A stretch of DNA of 64,000 nucleotides from an uncultured Eisenbergiella sp. (GTDB taxonomy: Bacteria; Bacillota; Clostridia; Lachnospirales; Lachnospiraceae). Every line of letters begins with the position of its first letter. Positions within the stretch are counted from its first letter, which is position 1. Location of the stretch: assembly GCA_910585455.1 (NCBI GenBank), contig CAJUEL010000015.1, positions 34,061 through 98,060 of the forward strand. The letters are read 5' to 3'. The notes under the pieces were generated by a model. It worked only from the letters and a program-made list of their open reading frames with translations. It had not been told where the DNA came from and ran no database searches. Positions 7,400-15,652 of this stretch are shown here, piece by piece. Made by a program: the position numbers and the translations under genes.

Positions 7400-8509
7400 T
7401 TATTGCATTTTATTTACAATATCTCTTAATACATTCCAATCTACCCATTCAACAGTATAAACACATGGTCTAATATCCCATAAAGCTACATATCTTTTAT
7501 CAAACTTATAGTATTTTACACCTCCATTCTCATACAAAAAAATCCATTTATCATCAACTGAAATCTTCAAATCAGCATAATTATTGCTAAAATCTTGCAC
7601 TATGACTGACAGATAGTTAAATTCATTATCACTATATATTCCTTTGTATAAAATATAGTTTCCTGTATCGTGCCCAAAAAGCTCCTCCAACTCCACCCCC
7701 TCCGGAATATAAGTCGGCACCAATATCTCACTGTTTTCTTCCTTCACCTGATCCCACGAATCATAATAGACGATATCATTATTCTCCTGATCCATAGTCT
7801 CCATTTCCATTTCATTTCCAGTCACGATCATGCGGATGCTGTTATAGCCATCCTGGACCGTTTCGAAAAAGGATTTTTGTTGTACGGCGCTGCCTCCGGT
7901 GGTGAACACGGCTCCCATCACCACCACGATGATGCATGCCACGGCTATTTTCGCCCAGACTCCTGTAAAGAAACGCACGCGGCTTTTCTTATTCTCCTTC
8001 ATGCCAGCGGACATCTCTGTATCCACGTCCTCCGAATAACATCCGGTAGTAGAAACGGCAGCGGATCCTCCGTTCAAGGTCTGGGTCAACCCGTTTTTTC
8101 TCGTACCAAATTCCCGCTCCTTTGCAAGGAGCTTCCTGACAAGCTCCGGGTCGAGCCCCAGCTCCGCAGAGTTTTCCAGCTCCTCTAAGCGGATTGGATC
8201 GTTTTCCTCTGTAAATGGTACCGACGGTGTTGCATCCTTTTTGGCAATGTCCGCATCCGTGAGCTTATATCGCTCCTTAAACCGCTCAAAGGCCTGGTCG
8301 GACTTATCGCCGGCACTGGGGCCCTTTCCATATTTCTCCAGCCGTTTTTGCACCGCTTCCGGCCACGGATCGAGCTCTTCCAACAGATTTAAAATTGCTT
8401 CAACCTCTTTTGTATTATACTCGTCGCTCGGCGCCAGGAAAGTGTGCCAGTCAAGTCTCTCGTACAATTCCTCTATCAGCTTTTCATTGCGTGGGTCTTT
8501 TTTGTCCAT
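7400..8509 (-). CDS. Membrane anti-sigma-like protein with DUF4367-type C-terminus
   Basis: 369 residues. The N-terminal 180 residues are soluble and charged, one transmembrane helix lies at about 185-207 (WAKIAVACIIVVVMGAVF), and the remaining outside part contains the pattern VPTYIPEGVELEEL found in DUF4367-type sensor domains. It starts 19 bp after the sigma factor gene with its own GGGA site. The pairing and topology suggest that the cytoplasmic part holds the sigma factor and the external domain senses an envelope signal. A canonical zinc anti-sigma motif (HxxxCxxC) is not present, so the binding mode is unclear. The call rests on context and architecture rather than a recognised catalytic motif. 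Confidence 0.7.
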   Translation of the reverse strand: MDKKDPRNEKLIEELYERLDWHTFLAPSDEYNTKEVEAILNLLEELDPWPEAVQKRLEKYGKGPSAGDKSDQAFERFKERYKLTDADIAKKDATPSVPFTEENDPIRLEELENSAELGLDPELVRKLLAKEREFGTRKNGLTQTLNGGSAAVSTTGCYSEDVDTEMSAGMKENKKSRVRFFTGVWAKIAVACIIVVVMGAVFTTGGSAVQQKSFFETVQDGYNSIRMIVTGNEMEMETMDQENNDIVYYDSWDQVKEENSEILVPTYIPEGVELEELFGHDTGNYILYKGIYSDNEFNYLSVIVQDFSNNYADLKISVDDKWIFLYENGGVKYYKFDKRYVALWDIRPCVYTVEWVDWNVLRDIVNKMQ

Positions 8510-8528
8510 TCCCGTTGTTCCCTTCTCT

Positions 8529-9086
8529 TCAAAGCAGACCTGTTTTCCTGATGCAAATGCTAAAAAGCAAAAGAACCAGAATCTTTAAGCTGTTTTTCAG
8601 TTTTTGCTTCATTCTGACAATTCGGATTTTAAAACAGGCCTCCGATATGCCAAGTTTTTTTGCAAGCTCCTGAGCCGTATAGCCAAATTCATAGTAGTAC
8701 CGAAGCGTCTGCAGCTCGCTGGCGGATATGACCTTTTCTACAGAGGCGTACAGCTCTGTCATGGCATACTCATCTGTCTCATCCGGTATTTCAGCCAGGA
8801 AAGCGGAATTTTCCAGCGTATCCTGCTCCTCCAGATAAACCCGGCTCTGCTTTTCAAACCACTTGCACAGCTTATTCCTCGCCACCACCATAAGATAACC
8901 TGCCATATTCGGATGTTCTTTGACATCATCCCATTTTTCATAGGCGACCAAAAACACATCCTGCGTCAGGTCCTCCACCACCATCGTATTGCTGCGGACC
9001 GTTCTTTTTACATAATTATATACCCTTTGGTATTCTTTTTCATACATTTCTTCATAAGTGTCGTATGAAACTTCTCTTTTCTCCAT
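8529..9086 (-). CDS. ECF-type RNA polymerase sigma factor
   Basis: 185 residues. Region 2 is visible at about 12-75 (YEKEYQRVYNYVKRTV, VEDLTQDVFLVAYEKW, YLMVVARNKLCKWFEK) and region 4 at about 115-165, with the helix-turn-helix GYTAQELAKKLGISEACFKIR. Start ATG 9086 has GGGGGAAGG upstream; the longer frame to 9134 has no ribosome site. Unusually, after region 4 the protein ends in a hydrophobic stretch (LKILVLLLFSICI) and a basic tail, suggesting membrane contact. It shares an operon with the anti-sigma-like gene and should direct RNA polymerase to a small regulon, probably including its own promoter. Confidence 0.88.
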   Translation of the reverse strand: MEKREVSYDTYEEMYEKEYQRVYNYVKRTVRSNTMVVEDLTQDVFLVAYEKWDDVKEHPNMAGYLMVVARNKLCKWFEKQSRVYLEEQDTLENSAFLAEIPDETDEYAMTELYASVEKVISASELQTLRYYYEFGYTAQELAKKLGISEACFKIRIVRMKQKLKNSLKILVLLLFSICIRKTGLL

Positions 9087-9172
9087 AACGTGCCTTCCCC
9101 CACCCGCATCATGGCTATCAATAAAGCAGGGCAAGGCATCTTCGCAACTGCTTTGCGGCTATTTGCAAAAAT

Positions 9173-9201
9173 ATTCTAACGGTCATCTTTTGCTTTATCA
9201 A
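9173..9201 (-). promoter_or_regulatory. Promoter of the sigma/anti-sigma operon
   Basis: On the minus strand TTGATA (9201-9196), 17 bp, TAGAAT (9178-9173): a housekeeping-type promoter about 85 bp before the sigma gene start. No separate ECF-type promoter could be identified by eye. Confidence 0.5.
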
Positions 9202-9219
9202 ACTGTTCTGGCTCCAATA

Positions 9220-10668
9220 TCATCCCTTCCTGGCCAAAACCGCGCATACATATTTCCAAACCCGTTCCACGGAAGAAATGCTCAGCTTCTCCTCCGTCGT
9301 ATGAATATCCTTCATATCAGGTCCAATGGAAACACAATCCAGCTCTGGAATCTTTCCGGACAGGATCCCACACTCCAAACCGGCATGAATTGCCTCTACC
9401 CTGGGCATTTTCTGATACATTTCCTGATAAACGGCAACCATTTTTTCGCGTAACAGAGAATCCGCCTTATACTCCCATGCCGGATAATCTCCTGATATCT
9501 CATAGCTTCCGCCTGCAAGAGCAAATAATGCCGCCAGCTTATCAAGCAGCATTTCCTTTTCGCTGCCTACCGAGCTTCTCACCGAAAAATCCAGCTGCAG
9601 GCATTCTGCAGAAAGCTTCATGATCCCCAGATTCAACGAGGTCTGCACCAGTCCGGGAATATCTCCGCTCATTGCCTGTACGCCGTTTGGAAGCGCACAC
9701 AAAAGCTCTGCTGCCCTTTGGCTGCTTTCCCCGGTCAATACCTCGAAGGAGCCTTCCTCCTGTCCGGAAATCACCACCGAAAATCCGGGGTCCTTTACAG
9801 CAAGCTCTCTTTTTACCTGTGCCGTAAATACATGAACCGCCTGCTCAAGGCGCTCTGCCTCTTCCTTCCTCACCACAAGCGACATCCTGGTACAGCGCGG
9901 AATCGCATTATCAGCCAGTCCGCCCTCCATGGATGCCACACGCACATCCGCCGTTTTCCGACAGGCGTAAAGAAGCCGTCCTGCCAGACAGTTGGAATTG
10001 CCTCTCTCTTTATGAATCTCCCCGCCGGAATGACCGCCAAGGAGCCCTTCCAGGCTGACATGATACAGACAGCCGTCCAGCTTCTCATATTCTGCGGGCA
10101 GCTGTCCGTACAGCCGCGCGCCGCCGGCACAGCCCGTCAGAAAAATGCCCTCTTCATCGGAATCCAGATTCAGCATCCGCTTTCCCCGGCAAATGCCGGG
10201 ATCAATCGCGCGGGCGCCGTCCATACCGGTTTCTTCATCCACCGTAAAAATCGCCTCGATTCTCGGGTGGGCGATCGAATCCGAATCCAGAATGGCGAGC
10301 ATATACGCTACCGCGATCCCGTCGTCGCCGCCCAGGCTCGTGCCTTCGGCATACAACCAGTCCCCGTCGATCGCCACATCCAGCCCCTCTGTCCTCATAT
10401 CCTTTGGGCAATCCGGCTTCTTCACCGCCACCATGTCCATATGTCCCTGCAAAATCAGCGGCTCCTCTGCCTCATACCCCGGCGTCGCCTCTCTGACAAT
10501 GATCACGTTCTTTACGTCATCCTGTACGTATTCGAGCTTTCTCTCCCGGGCAAACGCTGCCAGATAATCGCTGATCGCCTCCACATTGCCGGAACCATGG
10601 GGGATCCTGCAGATTTCTCCGAAAAACCTGAATACCTCTTTTGCATCTGATTGATTCAATCTTTCCAT
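9220..10668 (-). CDS. pepD: Cytosolic beta-alanyl/aminoacyl-histidine dipeptidase PepD
   Basis: 482 residues, the usual size for this M20 family zinc peptidase, which hydrolyses dipeptides in the cytoplasm. Metal and catalytic motifs: LQGHMDMV (His76, Asp78), SLGGDDGIAVA (Asp115), and DEETGMDGA with the glutamate pair 145-146. The lid domain lies in the middle (about 190-390) and the late metal ligand region near GPDMKDIHTTEE. Start ATG 10668 is preceded by an AGAGGTGAT site. It appears to be a single-gene unit. Confidence 0.95.
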   Translation of the reverse strand: MERLNQSDAKEVFRFFGEICRIPHGSGNVEAISDYLAAFARERKLEYVQDDVKNVIIVREATPGYEAEEPLILQGHMDMVAVKKPDCPKDMRTEGLDVAIDGDWLYAEGTSLGGDDGIAVAYMLAILDSDSIAHPRIEAIFTVDEETGMDGARAIDPGICRGKRMLNLDSDEEGIFLTGCAGGARLYGQLPAEYEKLDGCLYHVSLEGLLGGHSGGEIHKERGNSNCLAGRLLYACRKTADVRVASMEGGLADNAIPRCTRMSLVVRKEEAERLEQAVHVFTAQVKRELAVKDPGFSVVISGQEEGSFEVLTGESSQRAAELLCALPNGVQAMSGDIPGLVQTSLNLGIMKLSAECLQLDFSVRSSVGSEKEMLLDKLAALFALAGGSYEISGDYPAWEYKADSLLREKMVAVYQEMYQKMPRVEAIHAGLECGILSGKIPELDCVSIGPDMKDIHTTEEKLSISSVERVWKYVCAVLARKG

Positions 10669-10744
10669 TCAGATCACCTCTGCATCCTTATATCAATATC
10701 GCGGCCAGACAGCGTGTAAACGAATACTGTCAAACCGTTTCCAC

Positions 10745-10861
10745 TCAATCCTCCCCGCTGTCATCCACATCCGCTGCAACAGCAGAGACCACGGACGATA
10801 CCACTGCGATCACCACCGCAATAATGATAACCAATAATCCACCGCCTAATACAACAAACAT
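10745..10861 (-). CDS. Small single-span membrane protein
   Basis: 38 residues: MFVVLGGG, a long hydrophobic helix of Val/Ile/Ala (about 4-30) and an acidic end DVDDSGED. ATG 10861 is chosen because AAGGAGG lies 6 nt upstream; the longer frame from 10951 has no such site. Such tiny membrane proteins are common in this group and often bind larger complexes, but nothing in the sequence shows the partner. Function unknown. Confidence 0.55.
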   Translation of the reverse strand: MFVVLGGGLLVIIIAVVIAVVSSVVSAVAADVDDSGED

Positions 10862-11028
10862 ATGCTTCCTCCTTACTATCATATCCTGCGGATATAAAAT
10901 CCGCATCAAATCTTCTGTCTGGAATACGGACCGTTCTCTACCGGCAGCCATGCAAGCCTGTCGGTATGGTTATCTCTATATTCCATCTTACCCAGTTTAC
11001 CACAGAAATTCATTTGACACAACATCGT

Positions 11029-11922
11029 TTATGGCACATCTTTTTCCGGAATCTGGACTAATATTACCGCAATGAACACCAAAAAGCATCCAAAAAGCTC
11101 CCTGCCGCTCAGCTTCTGCCCCAAAAGCACCCAGCCAGCCAAAACAGAGACCACTGATTCCATGCTCAAAAGCAGAGAGGCTATCGTAGGCTCCACCTTT
11201 TTTTGTCCCACTACCTGCAGTGTATACGCCACACCGCAGGACATGACTCCCGCATACAAAATCGGCATCCAGCCCGCAAGAAGCGCGCTCAGGGCAGGCT
11301 TTTCCAGAATCAATGCCAACGCCGTACAAATGATTCCGCTCGTCAAAAATTGCAGGCAGGACAGCTTGATGCTGTCCATCTTCGGGGAAAAATAATCCAC
11401 CACCAGAATATGACCGGAAAACACCACTGCGCACAGAAGCACATAGCCATCCCCTCTGCTGATGGAAAATTCGCCGGAAATACACAGCAAATACATGCCG
11501 ATCACCGCAATCACCGCGCCTGTCCAGATCTTTGCCCCGATTTTTTTGTGCAGAAAAATGCCGCATACCGGAACGATGATGATATAAAGGGTGGTCAAAA
11601 ATCCCGCCTTTCCCACCGTCGTATACTGGATGCCGATCTGCTGCAGAAGGCTCGCTACGCACAGCACTACGCCACAGCAGATGCCGCCGCGCAAAAGCTC
11701 CCTGCGGTCAGAGCCTTCCTGCTCTTTTTCCTTTCCGTTTTTATCCCGATACCAGATCACAGGCAGCAGCACGATGCCGCCGATCAAAAATCTTACGCCG
11801 TTAAAGGTAAAGGGACCCATATAATCCATCCCCACACTCTGCGCCACAAAGGCGACGCCCCAGATAAAGGCCGCCAGAAAAAGCAACAGACTGTATCGGA
11901 TGGAGATTTTCTTTTGTTCCAT
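11029..11922 (-). CDS. DMT-superfamily transporter (EamA family)
   Basis: 297 residues with about ten hydrophobic segments arranged as two repeats of five helices, the EamA pattern (LLLFLAAFIWGVAFVAQ at the start; second repeat from about 150, with MESVVSVLAGWVLLGQ near the end). The gene opens with ATG 11922 behind AGGAGTAAGAAG. Members export or import small metabolites such as amino acids or nucleosides; the substrate cannot be read from sequence. Downstream of aroK, with 83 bp between. Confidence 0.87.
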   Translation of the reverse strand: MEQKKISIRYSLLLFLAAFIWGVAFVAQSVGMDYMGPFTFNGVRFLIGGIVLLPVIWYRDKNGKEKEQEGSDRRELLRGGICCGVVLCVASLLQQIGIQYTTVGKAGFLTTLYIIIVPVCGIFLHKKIGAKIWTGAVIAVIGMYLLCISGEFSISRGDGYVLLCAVVFSGHILVVDYFSPKMDSIKLSCLQFLTSGIICTALALILEKPALSALLAGWMPILYAGVMSCGVAYTLQVVGQKKVEPTIASLLLSMESVVSVLAGWVLLGQKLSGRELFGCFLVFIAVILVQIPEKDVP

Positions 11923-12005
11923 CTTCTTACTCCTGCAGGATTGTCTGAATCAGAAGAACCGAAGAAGCCGTCGGTCCCTCCGGTTCTCAATCCAGCTTTT
12001 TATCC

Positions 12006-12506
12006 TCATTCCCGGATCACTTTTGCAAAAATTTCCGCCACCACTTCCCGGATCGACTTTTCTTCGCAGTCCACCGTAGCGTCCGCATACCGCTCATACA
12101 GCGGAACGCGCTCATCATAAAGCTGCTGCAGGGTCTGCCCTTCCCGCAGCGTCACGCCGCGCTGGTGCAGATCCCCCAGCCTTTCCGCGATCGCCTGACA
12201 GGAAAGCTTTAAGTAGACGATTGTCCCGATCTCCCGCAGGTGCTTCATCGCCTCCCTGCCGTATATGACGCTGCCGCCCGTCGCAATGACGGAATGCTTC
12301 ACCTGCAGGGCGGCGTTTACCCGGTTTTCCACCTGCCGAAAGCCTGTGTTTCCTTCCTTCGTGATGATTTCATGCAAAAGCATGCCGGTCTGCTCCTGAA
12401 TCACAAGATCGGAATCCACGAAGGAAAGTCCCGCGTGCTTGGCCAACACCACGCCCACCGTGCTCTTTCCCGCACCCGGCATTCCGATCAGCACTATATT
12501 TTTCAT
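12006..12506 (-). CDS. aroK: Shikimate kinase
   Basis: 166 residues, typical length. P-loop GMPGAGKST near the N-terminus, substrate-binding Asp in VDSDLVIQEQTG, the FRQVENRV arginine, the GGS shikimate motif (IATGGSVIYG) and the lid arginine in LHQRGVTL. It phosphorylates shikimate in chorismate synthesis. ATG 12506 begins 4 nt after the ridA stop codon, so the two are probably co-translated; the longer frame from 12557 runs into ridA and is rejected. No other aro gene is in the window. Confidence 0.9.
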   Translation of the reverse strand: MKNIVLIGMPGAGKSTVGVVLAKHAGLSFVDSDLVIQEQTGMLLHEIITKEGNTGFRQVENRVNAALQVKHSVIATGGSVIYGREAMKHLREIGTIVYLKLSCQAIAERLGDLHQRGVTLREGQTLQQLYDERVPLYERYADATVDCEEKSIREVVAEIFAKVIRE

Positions 12507-12510
12507 AACG

Positions 12511-12894
12511 TTATTTGCCGCCCAGATATGCGACCACTTCCACCTCACACAGCACATCCTTCGGAAGCTGCTTTACCGCTACGCAGCTTCTCGCCGGTTT
12601 TTCGGTAAAATACTTCTCATAGACGCTGTTGAACGCGGCAAAATCTCCCATATCCGCCAGAAAACAGGTGGTTTTCACCACATTCTCATAGTCCGTACCG
12701 GCAGCCTCTAAAATTGCGCCCACATTTTTCATCACCTGCTGTGCCTGCGCCTCAATGCCCTCCGCTTCGATCGCGCCGTTTGCCGGATTGATCGGGATCT
12801 GTCCCGAAGCGAATAAAAAATCGCCCGCCACAATCGCCTGAGAATAAGGCCCGATCGCCGCCGGCGCCTTGTCCGTAGATAGTTTCCGCAACAT
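12511..12894 (-). CDS. ridA: RidA family enamine/imine deaminase
   Basis: 127 residues, the usual size of YjgF/YER057c/UK114 proteins. Conserved features: GPYSQAIVAGDFLFASGQ near the start, the catalytic-pocket arginine in PARSCVAV and glutamate in LCEVEVVAY. It clears reactive 2-aminoacrylate formed by PLP enzymes such as threonine dehydratase. ATG 12894 has AAGGAGG 8 nt upstream and is preferred over ATG 12912. Followed directly by aroK. Confidence 0.93.
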   Translation of the reverse strand: MLRKLSTDKAPAAIGPYSQAIVAGDFLFASGQIPINPANGAIEAEGIEAQAQQVMKNVGAILEAAGTDYENVVKTTCFLADMGDFAAFNSVYEKYFTEKPARSCVAVKQLPKDVLCEVEVVAYLGGK

Positions 12895-12954
12895 AGTTTG
12901 TTCCTCCTTCAAAAAATTTTATCCGCATCAGTATAGCATAATTACAGCGGTCTG

Positions 12955-13185
12955 TCACTCTTCAAATGCGACCGTAACGTAAAATCCCCGTTCGTTTTCA
13001 ATCACCGCCGTCACATCGCCCTCCCGTGCCAAAAGCCGCTCCCGGAACGGAAAATTGCCGGACATTGCAAGAGCCGGGTCTATCGTGTAATAATAGTTGC
13101 TGGGCAGGACGCCCTCCGTCACCGTCACATGATCGCCCTCCTTTAAAAGTCCGGGGCGCTCCATCTTAAATTCCATCGATCTCAT
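12955..13185 (-). CDS. Small conserved-looking protein of unknown function
   Basis: 76 residues, overlapping the end of hflX by 4 nt (ATGA), which signals translational coupling. The sequence looks like a small beta-rich domain (GDHVTVTEGVLPS, GDVTAVIENERGFYVTVAFEE) without cysteines, signal peptide or membrane segment. It may be a short barrel-type protein, but no family is recognised. The tight coupling to hflX argues that it is real. Confidence 0.65.
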   Translation of the reverse strand: MRSMEFKMERPGLLKEGDHVTVTEGVLPSNYYYTIDPALAMSGNFPFRERLLAREGDVTAVIENERGFYVTVAFEE

Positions 13186-14489
13186 GATGCCGCCTCCACC
13201 TTTTTCCCGGTGATATATTTCTCATACCGGCCGGCATCGCTCTTTTTACACTGCAATTTCAAAATCACGCCTTCCCCGCTGTAATCCATGGCATGCACGA
13301 CCGCGTTTTCTTTCAGATAAGAAACTGTCGCGCCGTCCCCATAGGGAATGAGCATCTCGCAGTCCACATAGTCCGCAAAAAGCTTTTGGCGGATCAGGGA
13401 CAAAAGCTCCAAAAGACCGGTTCCGCTTTTTGCCGACATATAAATTTTATCGCCCACAACCTTCGGCAGCTCCTCCGCCTCCATAACCAGCTCTGCCTTG
13501 TTCATCACATACAGACAGGGAATCGTTTCCGCCCCCAGCTCCTTTAACGTGTCATGAGTCACCCGCATCTGTTCCCTGTGATGGGGATCCGAAAAATCCA
13601 CCACCTGTAGCAGCAGGTCCGCATTGCACGCCTCCGCCAGCGTGGACCGAAACGCTTTCACCAGCGTATGGGGCAGCCTGTCGATGAACCCGACCGTATC
13701 CGACAGCAGAAAATCCCGGTTGTCTCCCGGAGAAATCCGGCGCACTGTCGTATCCAGCGTGGCAAAAAGCATATCCTTCTCCATGACCTTTTTCTCTTCG
13801 TCCCCCATATATTCATCCAGCATCCGGTTTAACAGCGTGGATTTTCCCGCGTTGGTATAGCCCACCAGCGCGACGGAAGGCAGGTCGCTTTCCTTGCGCC
13901 GTTTTCTCTGGATGGCGCGGTCCTGTTCAATCGCCTCAAGCTCCTTTCTTAAGTCACTGATTCGTTTTTCAATTTTTCTGCGGTCCAGCTCCAGCTTCTT
14001 TTCTCCCGCGCCCTTATTGGAAAAGCCGCCGCCGGCTCCCGCACCGCCGCCCGCTCCGGCTCCGCCTCCCTGCCTGGAAAGCGCTTCCCGCATGCCCACA
14101 AGCCGGGGCAGCATATACTGGAGATTCGCACTCTCCACCTGCAGGCGCGCTTCCTTCGTTTTCGCCCGCCTGTCAAAGATTTCCAGAATCAGGTTGGTGC
14201 GGTCCAGCACGGACACCTCGATCTCCTTCTGCAGATTTCTCTGCTGGGACGGTGTCAGGGAATTGTCAAAAATGACGTATTCTGCTTCCAGCATGGACGC
14301 CAGGTTTTTCACCTCCTCCACTTTGCCGCTTCCGATATAAAAGGCGTTGTTGACCGCCGGAAGGTTCTGGACCGCCTTCGCCGCCACCTCCAGCTCGCAC
14401 GCCTCCGCCAGGCTCTCCAGTTCTTCCATGGAATGTTCAAAATCGGGATCATCATTCAGATTCACGCCGACCAGTATCGCTTTTTGCAT
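13182..14489 (-). CDS. hflX: Ribosome-associated GTPase HflX
   Basis: 435 residues. The N-terminal ATP-binding-type domain is followed by a glycine-rich loop (140-156, GGGAGAGGGAGAGGG), a coiled coil (about 165-200, LELDRRKIEKRISDLRKELE) and the G domain with P-loop GYTNAGKSTLL at 210-220, DTVGFI, and the NKAE specificity motif. It splits or rescues stalled ribosomes, especially under heat stress. ATG 14489 is preceded by AAAGGAGAC. A consensus promoter lies at 14537-14565. Cotranscribed with the 76-residue gene after it. Confidence 0.95.
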   Translation of the reverse strand: MQKAILVGVNLNDDPDFEHSMEELESLAEACELEVAAKAVQNLPAVNNAFYIGSGKVEEVKNLASMLEAEYVIFDNSLTPSQQRNLQKEIEVSVLDRTNLILEIFDRRAKTKEARLQVESANLQYMLPRLVGMREALSRQGGGAGAGGGAGAGGGFSNKGAGEKKLELDRRKIEKRISDLRKELEAIEQDRAIQRKRRKESDLPSVALVGYTNAGKSTLLNRMLDEYMGDEEKKVMEKDMLFATLDTTVRRISPGDNRDFLLSDTVGFIDRLPHTLVKAFRSTLAEACNADLLLQVVDFSDPHHREQMRVTHDTLKELGAETIPCLYVMNKAELVMEAEELPKVVGDKIYMSAKSGTGLLELLSLIRQKLFADYVDCEMLIPYGDGATVSYLKENAVVHAMDYSGEGVILKLQCKKSDAGRYEKYITGKKVEAAS

Positions 14490-14536
14490 GCCGTCTCCTT
14501 TCCCGCCCATCACCGGGCGCAATCACCTATGCTTTC

Positions 14537-14565
14537 ATCATATCCTTCGATGAAAATCCTGTCAA
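14537..14565 (-). promoter_or_regulatory. Promoter of hflX
   Basis: On the minus strand TTGACA (14565-14560), 17-bp spacer, TATGAT (14542-14537). Leader of roughly 40 nt to the hflX start. Confidence 0.75.
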
Positions 14566-14601
14566 TAATGAATATTGGGGAATTCAATGTGTAAATGCCA
14601 C

Positions 14602-14736
14602 GCCCCGGCGGCACAATATTCCCTCGTCGCCACGCTTGCGCTCTGTGAAAAACGCAGCAGTGCTAAGCTCGAAAAAACCTCGCTAAGCACTGGCGTTTTT
14701 CAAAGGGCTCCTCGTGGAATATTGTGCCGCCGGGGC
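14602..14736. repeat. 135-bp imperfect palindrome (hairpin element, family 1)
   Basis: Ends GCCCCGGCGGCACAATATTC and GAATATTGTGCCGCCGGGGC are reverse complements. The inner stem GAAAAACGC..AGTGCTAAGC and GCTAAGCACT..GCGTTTTTC matches the corresponding part of the element at 6349-6572. It lies between the hflX promoter and the promoter at 14852-14881. It is the main content of the stretch 14566-14851. Confidence 0.75.
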
Positions 14737-14851
14737 TGGTTTTCTAAACCGCTGAAATGGTCCTTATTTTATGGTATTTCCTGCTCGGGATAAAGCGTCG
14801 GGAAGCAATAACACAGCAGCATCTAAACTGCCATAATGGAATGAAAGTATC

Positions 14852-14881
14852 TTTACAGAAAAAACTGTTATCTGGTATAAT
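14852..14881 (+). promoter_or_regulatory. Promoter of the 60-residue ORF
   Basis: TTTACA at 14852-14857 and TATAAT at 14876-14881 with an 18-bp spacer, about 45 nt before the ORF start. Confidence 0.65.
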
Positions 14882-14927
14882 GAATGTAACCTGTGGACGG
14901 CGCATGAAAACGAAGGTAGGTGATTGT

Positions 14928-15110
14928 ATGCCAACAAACGAAAAAGAATATAACGGGTATCTTCTTGATCAGCTTGAGTTGATTGAGCGGTTGGAGCTGG
15001 TTCTGGAAAATGACGATATTGATGCGGTGAAAAAGCAGCTTGCACTGGAAAAGAAATTCGTAGAACGCAAGCTTTATCAAAATCCGCCGTTGCAGGAAGA
15101 AATCCGCTGA
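14928..15110 (+). CDS. Small acidic helical protein, unknown function
   Basis: 60 residues (MPTNEKEYNGYLLDQLELIE...), highly charged and predicted to be two helices; no membrane segment, no cysteine. ATG 14928 has an AGGTAGGTG site and a good promoter upstream; the longer frame from 14757 begins inside the palindrome and lies before the promoter, so it is rejected. It stands alone between two palindromes. No family recognised; it could be a small regulator or adaptor. Confidence 0.6.
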   Translation: MPTNEKEYNGYLLDQLELIERLELVLENDDIDAVKKQLALEKKFVERKLYQNPPLQEEIR

Positions 15111-15133
15111 TTCCATCAGACAGTTCTATCAAC

Positions 15134-15174
15134 GGGAGCAAAACCTTCCTTATATTATAGGAACTTTTGCTCCC
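15134..15174. terminator. Hairpin after the 60-residue ORF
   Basis: GGGAGCAAAA and TTTTGCTCCC form a 10-bp stem with a 21-nt loop starting 23 nt after the stop codon. There is no T-run, so termination is likely but not certain. Confidence 0.45.
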
Positions 15175-15295
15175 ATTCACATTTCAAATCCCGATTGCAT
15201 TAAATAAATTAAGTGGTATAATAGGGCGTATATGAAAGACTTACATTTTTTTATCAGTGTCAACCGATAATGGATATAGGATAGCTTCACAGACA

Positions 15296-15597
15296 GGCAT
15301 CCCAAACCCTGACAGGGGCGCTGGGGCGGCGGGAGGCTCTCCGTCCGCAGGGGACAGGCGGTTTTTCATGACCTTGTATCCCGGACGGAGAAATTCCCAC
15401 AAAGCCGCAGGGCGTTCCTGCATCAGGGCGCAAAACTGTCCGAACAACGTGAGTTTTTTGCGCCCTGATGCGTTTTTGGAATGCACTGTGGCTTTGCCGG
15501 AATTTCCCGTCCGGGATACGGGCCATGAAAACCGCCTGTCCCCTGTGGACGGAGAGCCTCCCGCCGCCCCGGCGCCCCTGTCAGGGTTTGGGATGCC
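15296..15597. repeat. 302-bp near-palindrome (hairpin element, family 2)
   Basis: Outer ends GGCATCCCAAACCCTGACAG and CTGTCAGGGTTTGGGATGCC are reverse complements, and pairing continues with short bulges to an apex stem GCATCAGGGCGCAAAA/TTTTGCGCCCTGATGC whose loop contains CGAACAACGTGAG. A related element with the same loop sits at 39720-40036. Open frames spanning it, including the extended N-terminus of trkA, are artefacts. It ends 55 bp before the trkA start. Confidence 0.85.
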
Positions 15598-15652
15598 GTC
15601 CGGACCGCTAATCTATCCCCTTACCGGCTGCTCACCTGCATGGAGAAAAAGT

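Noticed and set aside
15257..15652. N-terminal extension of trkA by 132 residues
   Set aside because: It translates the 302-bp palindrome; normal TrkA length and a GGAG site support ATG 15653.
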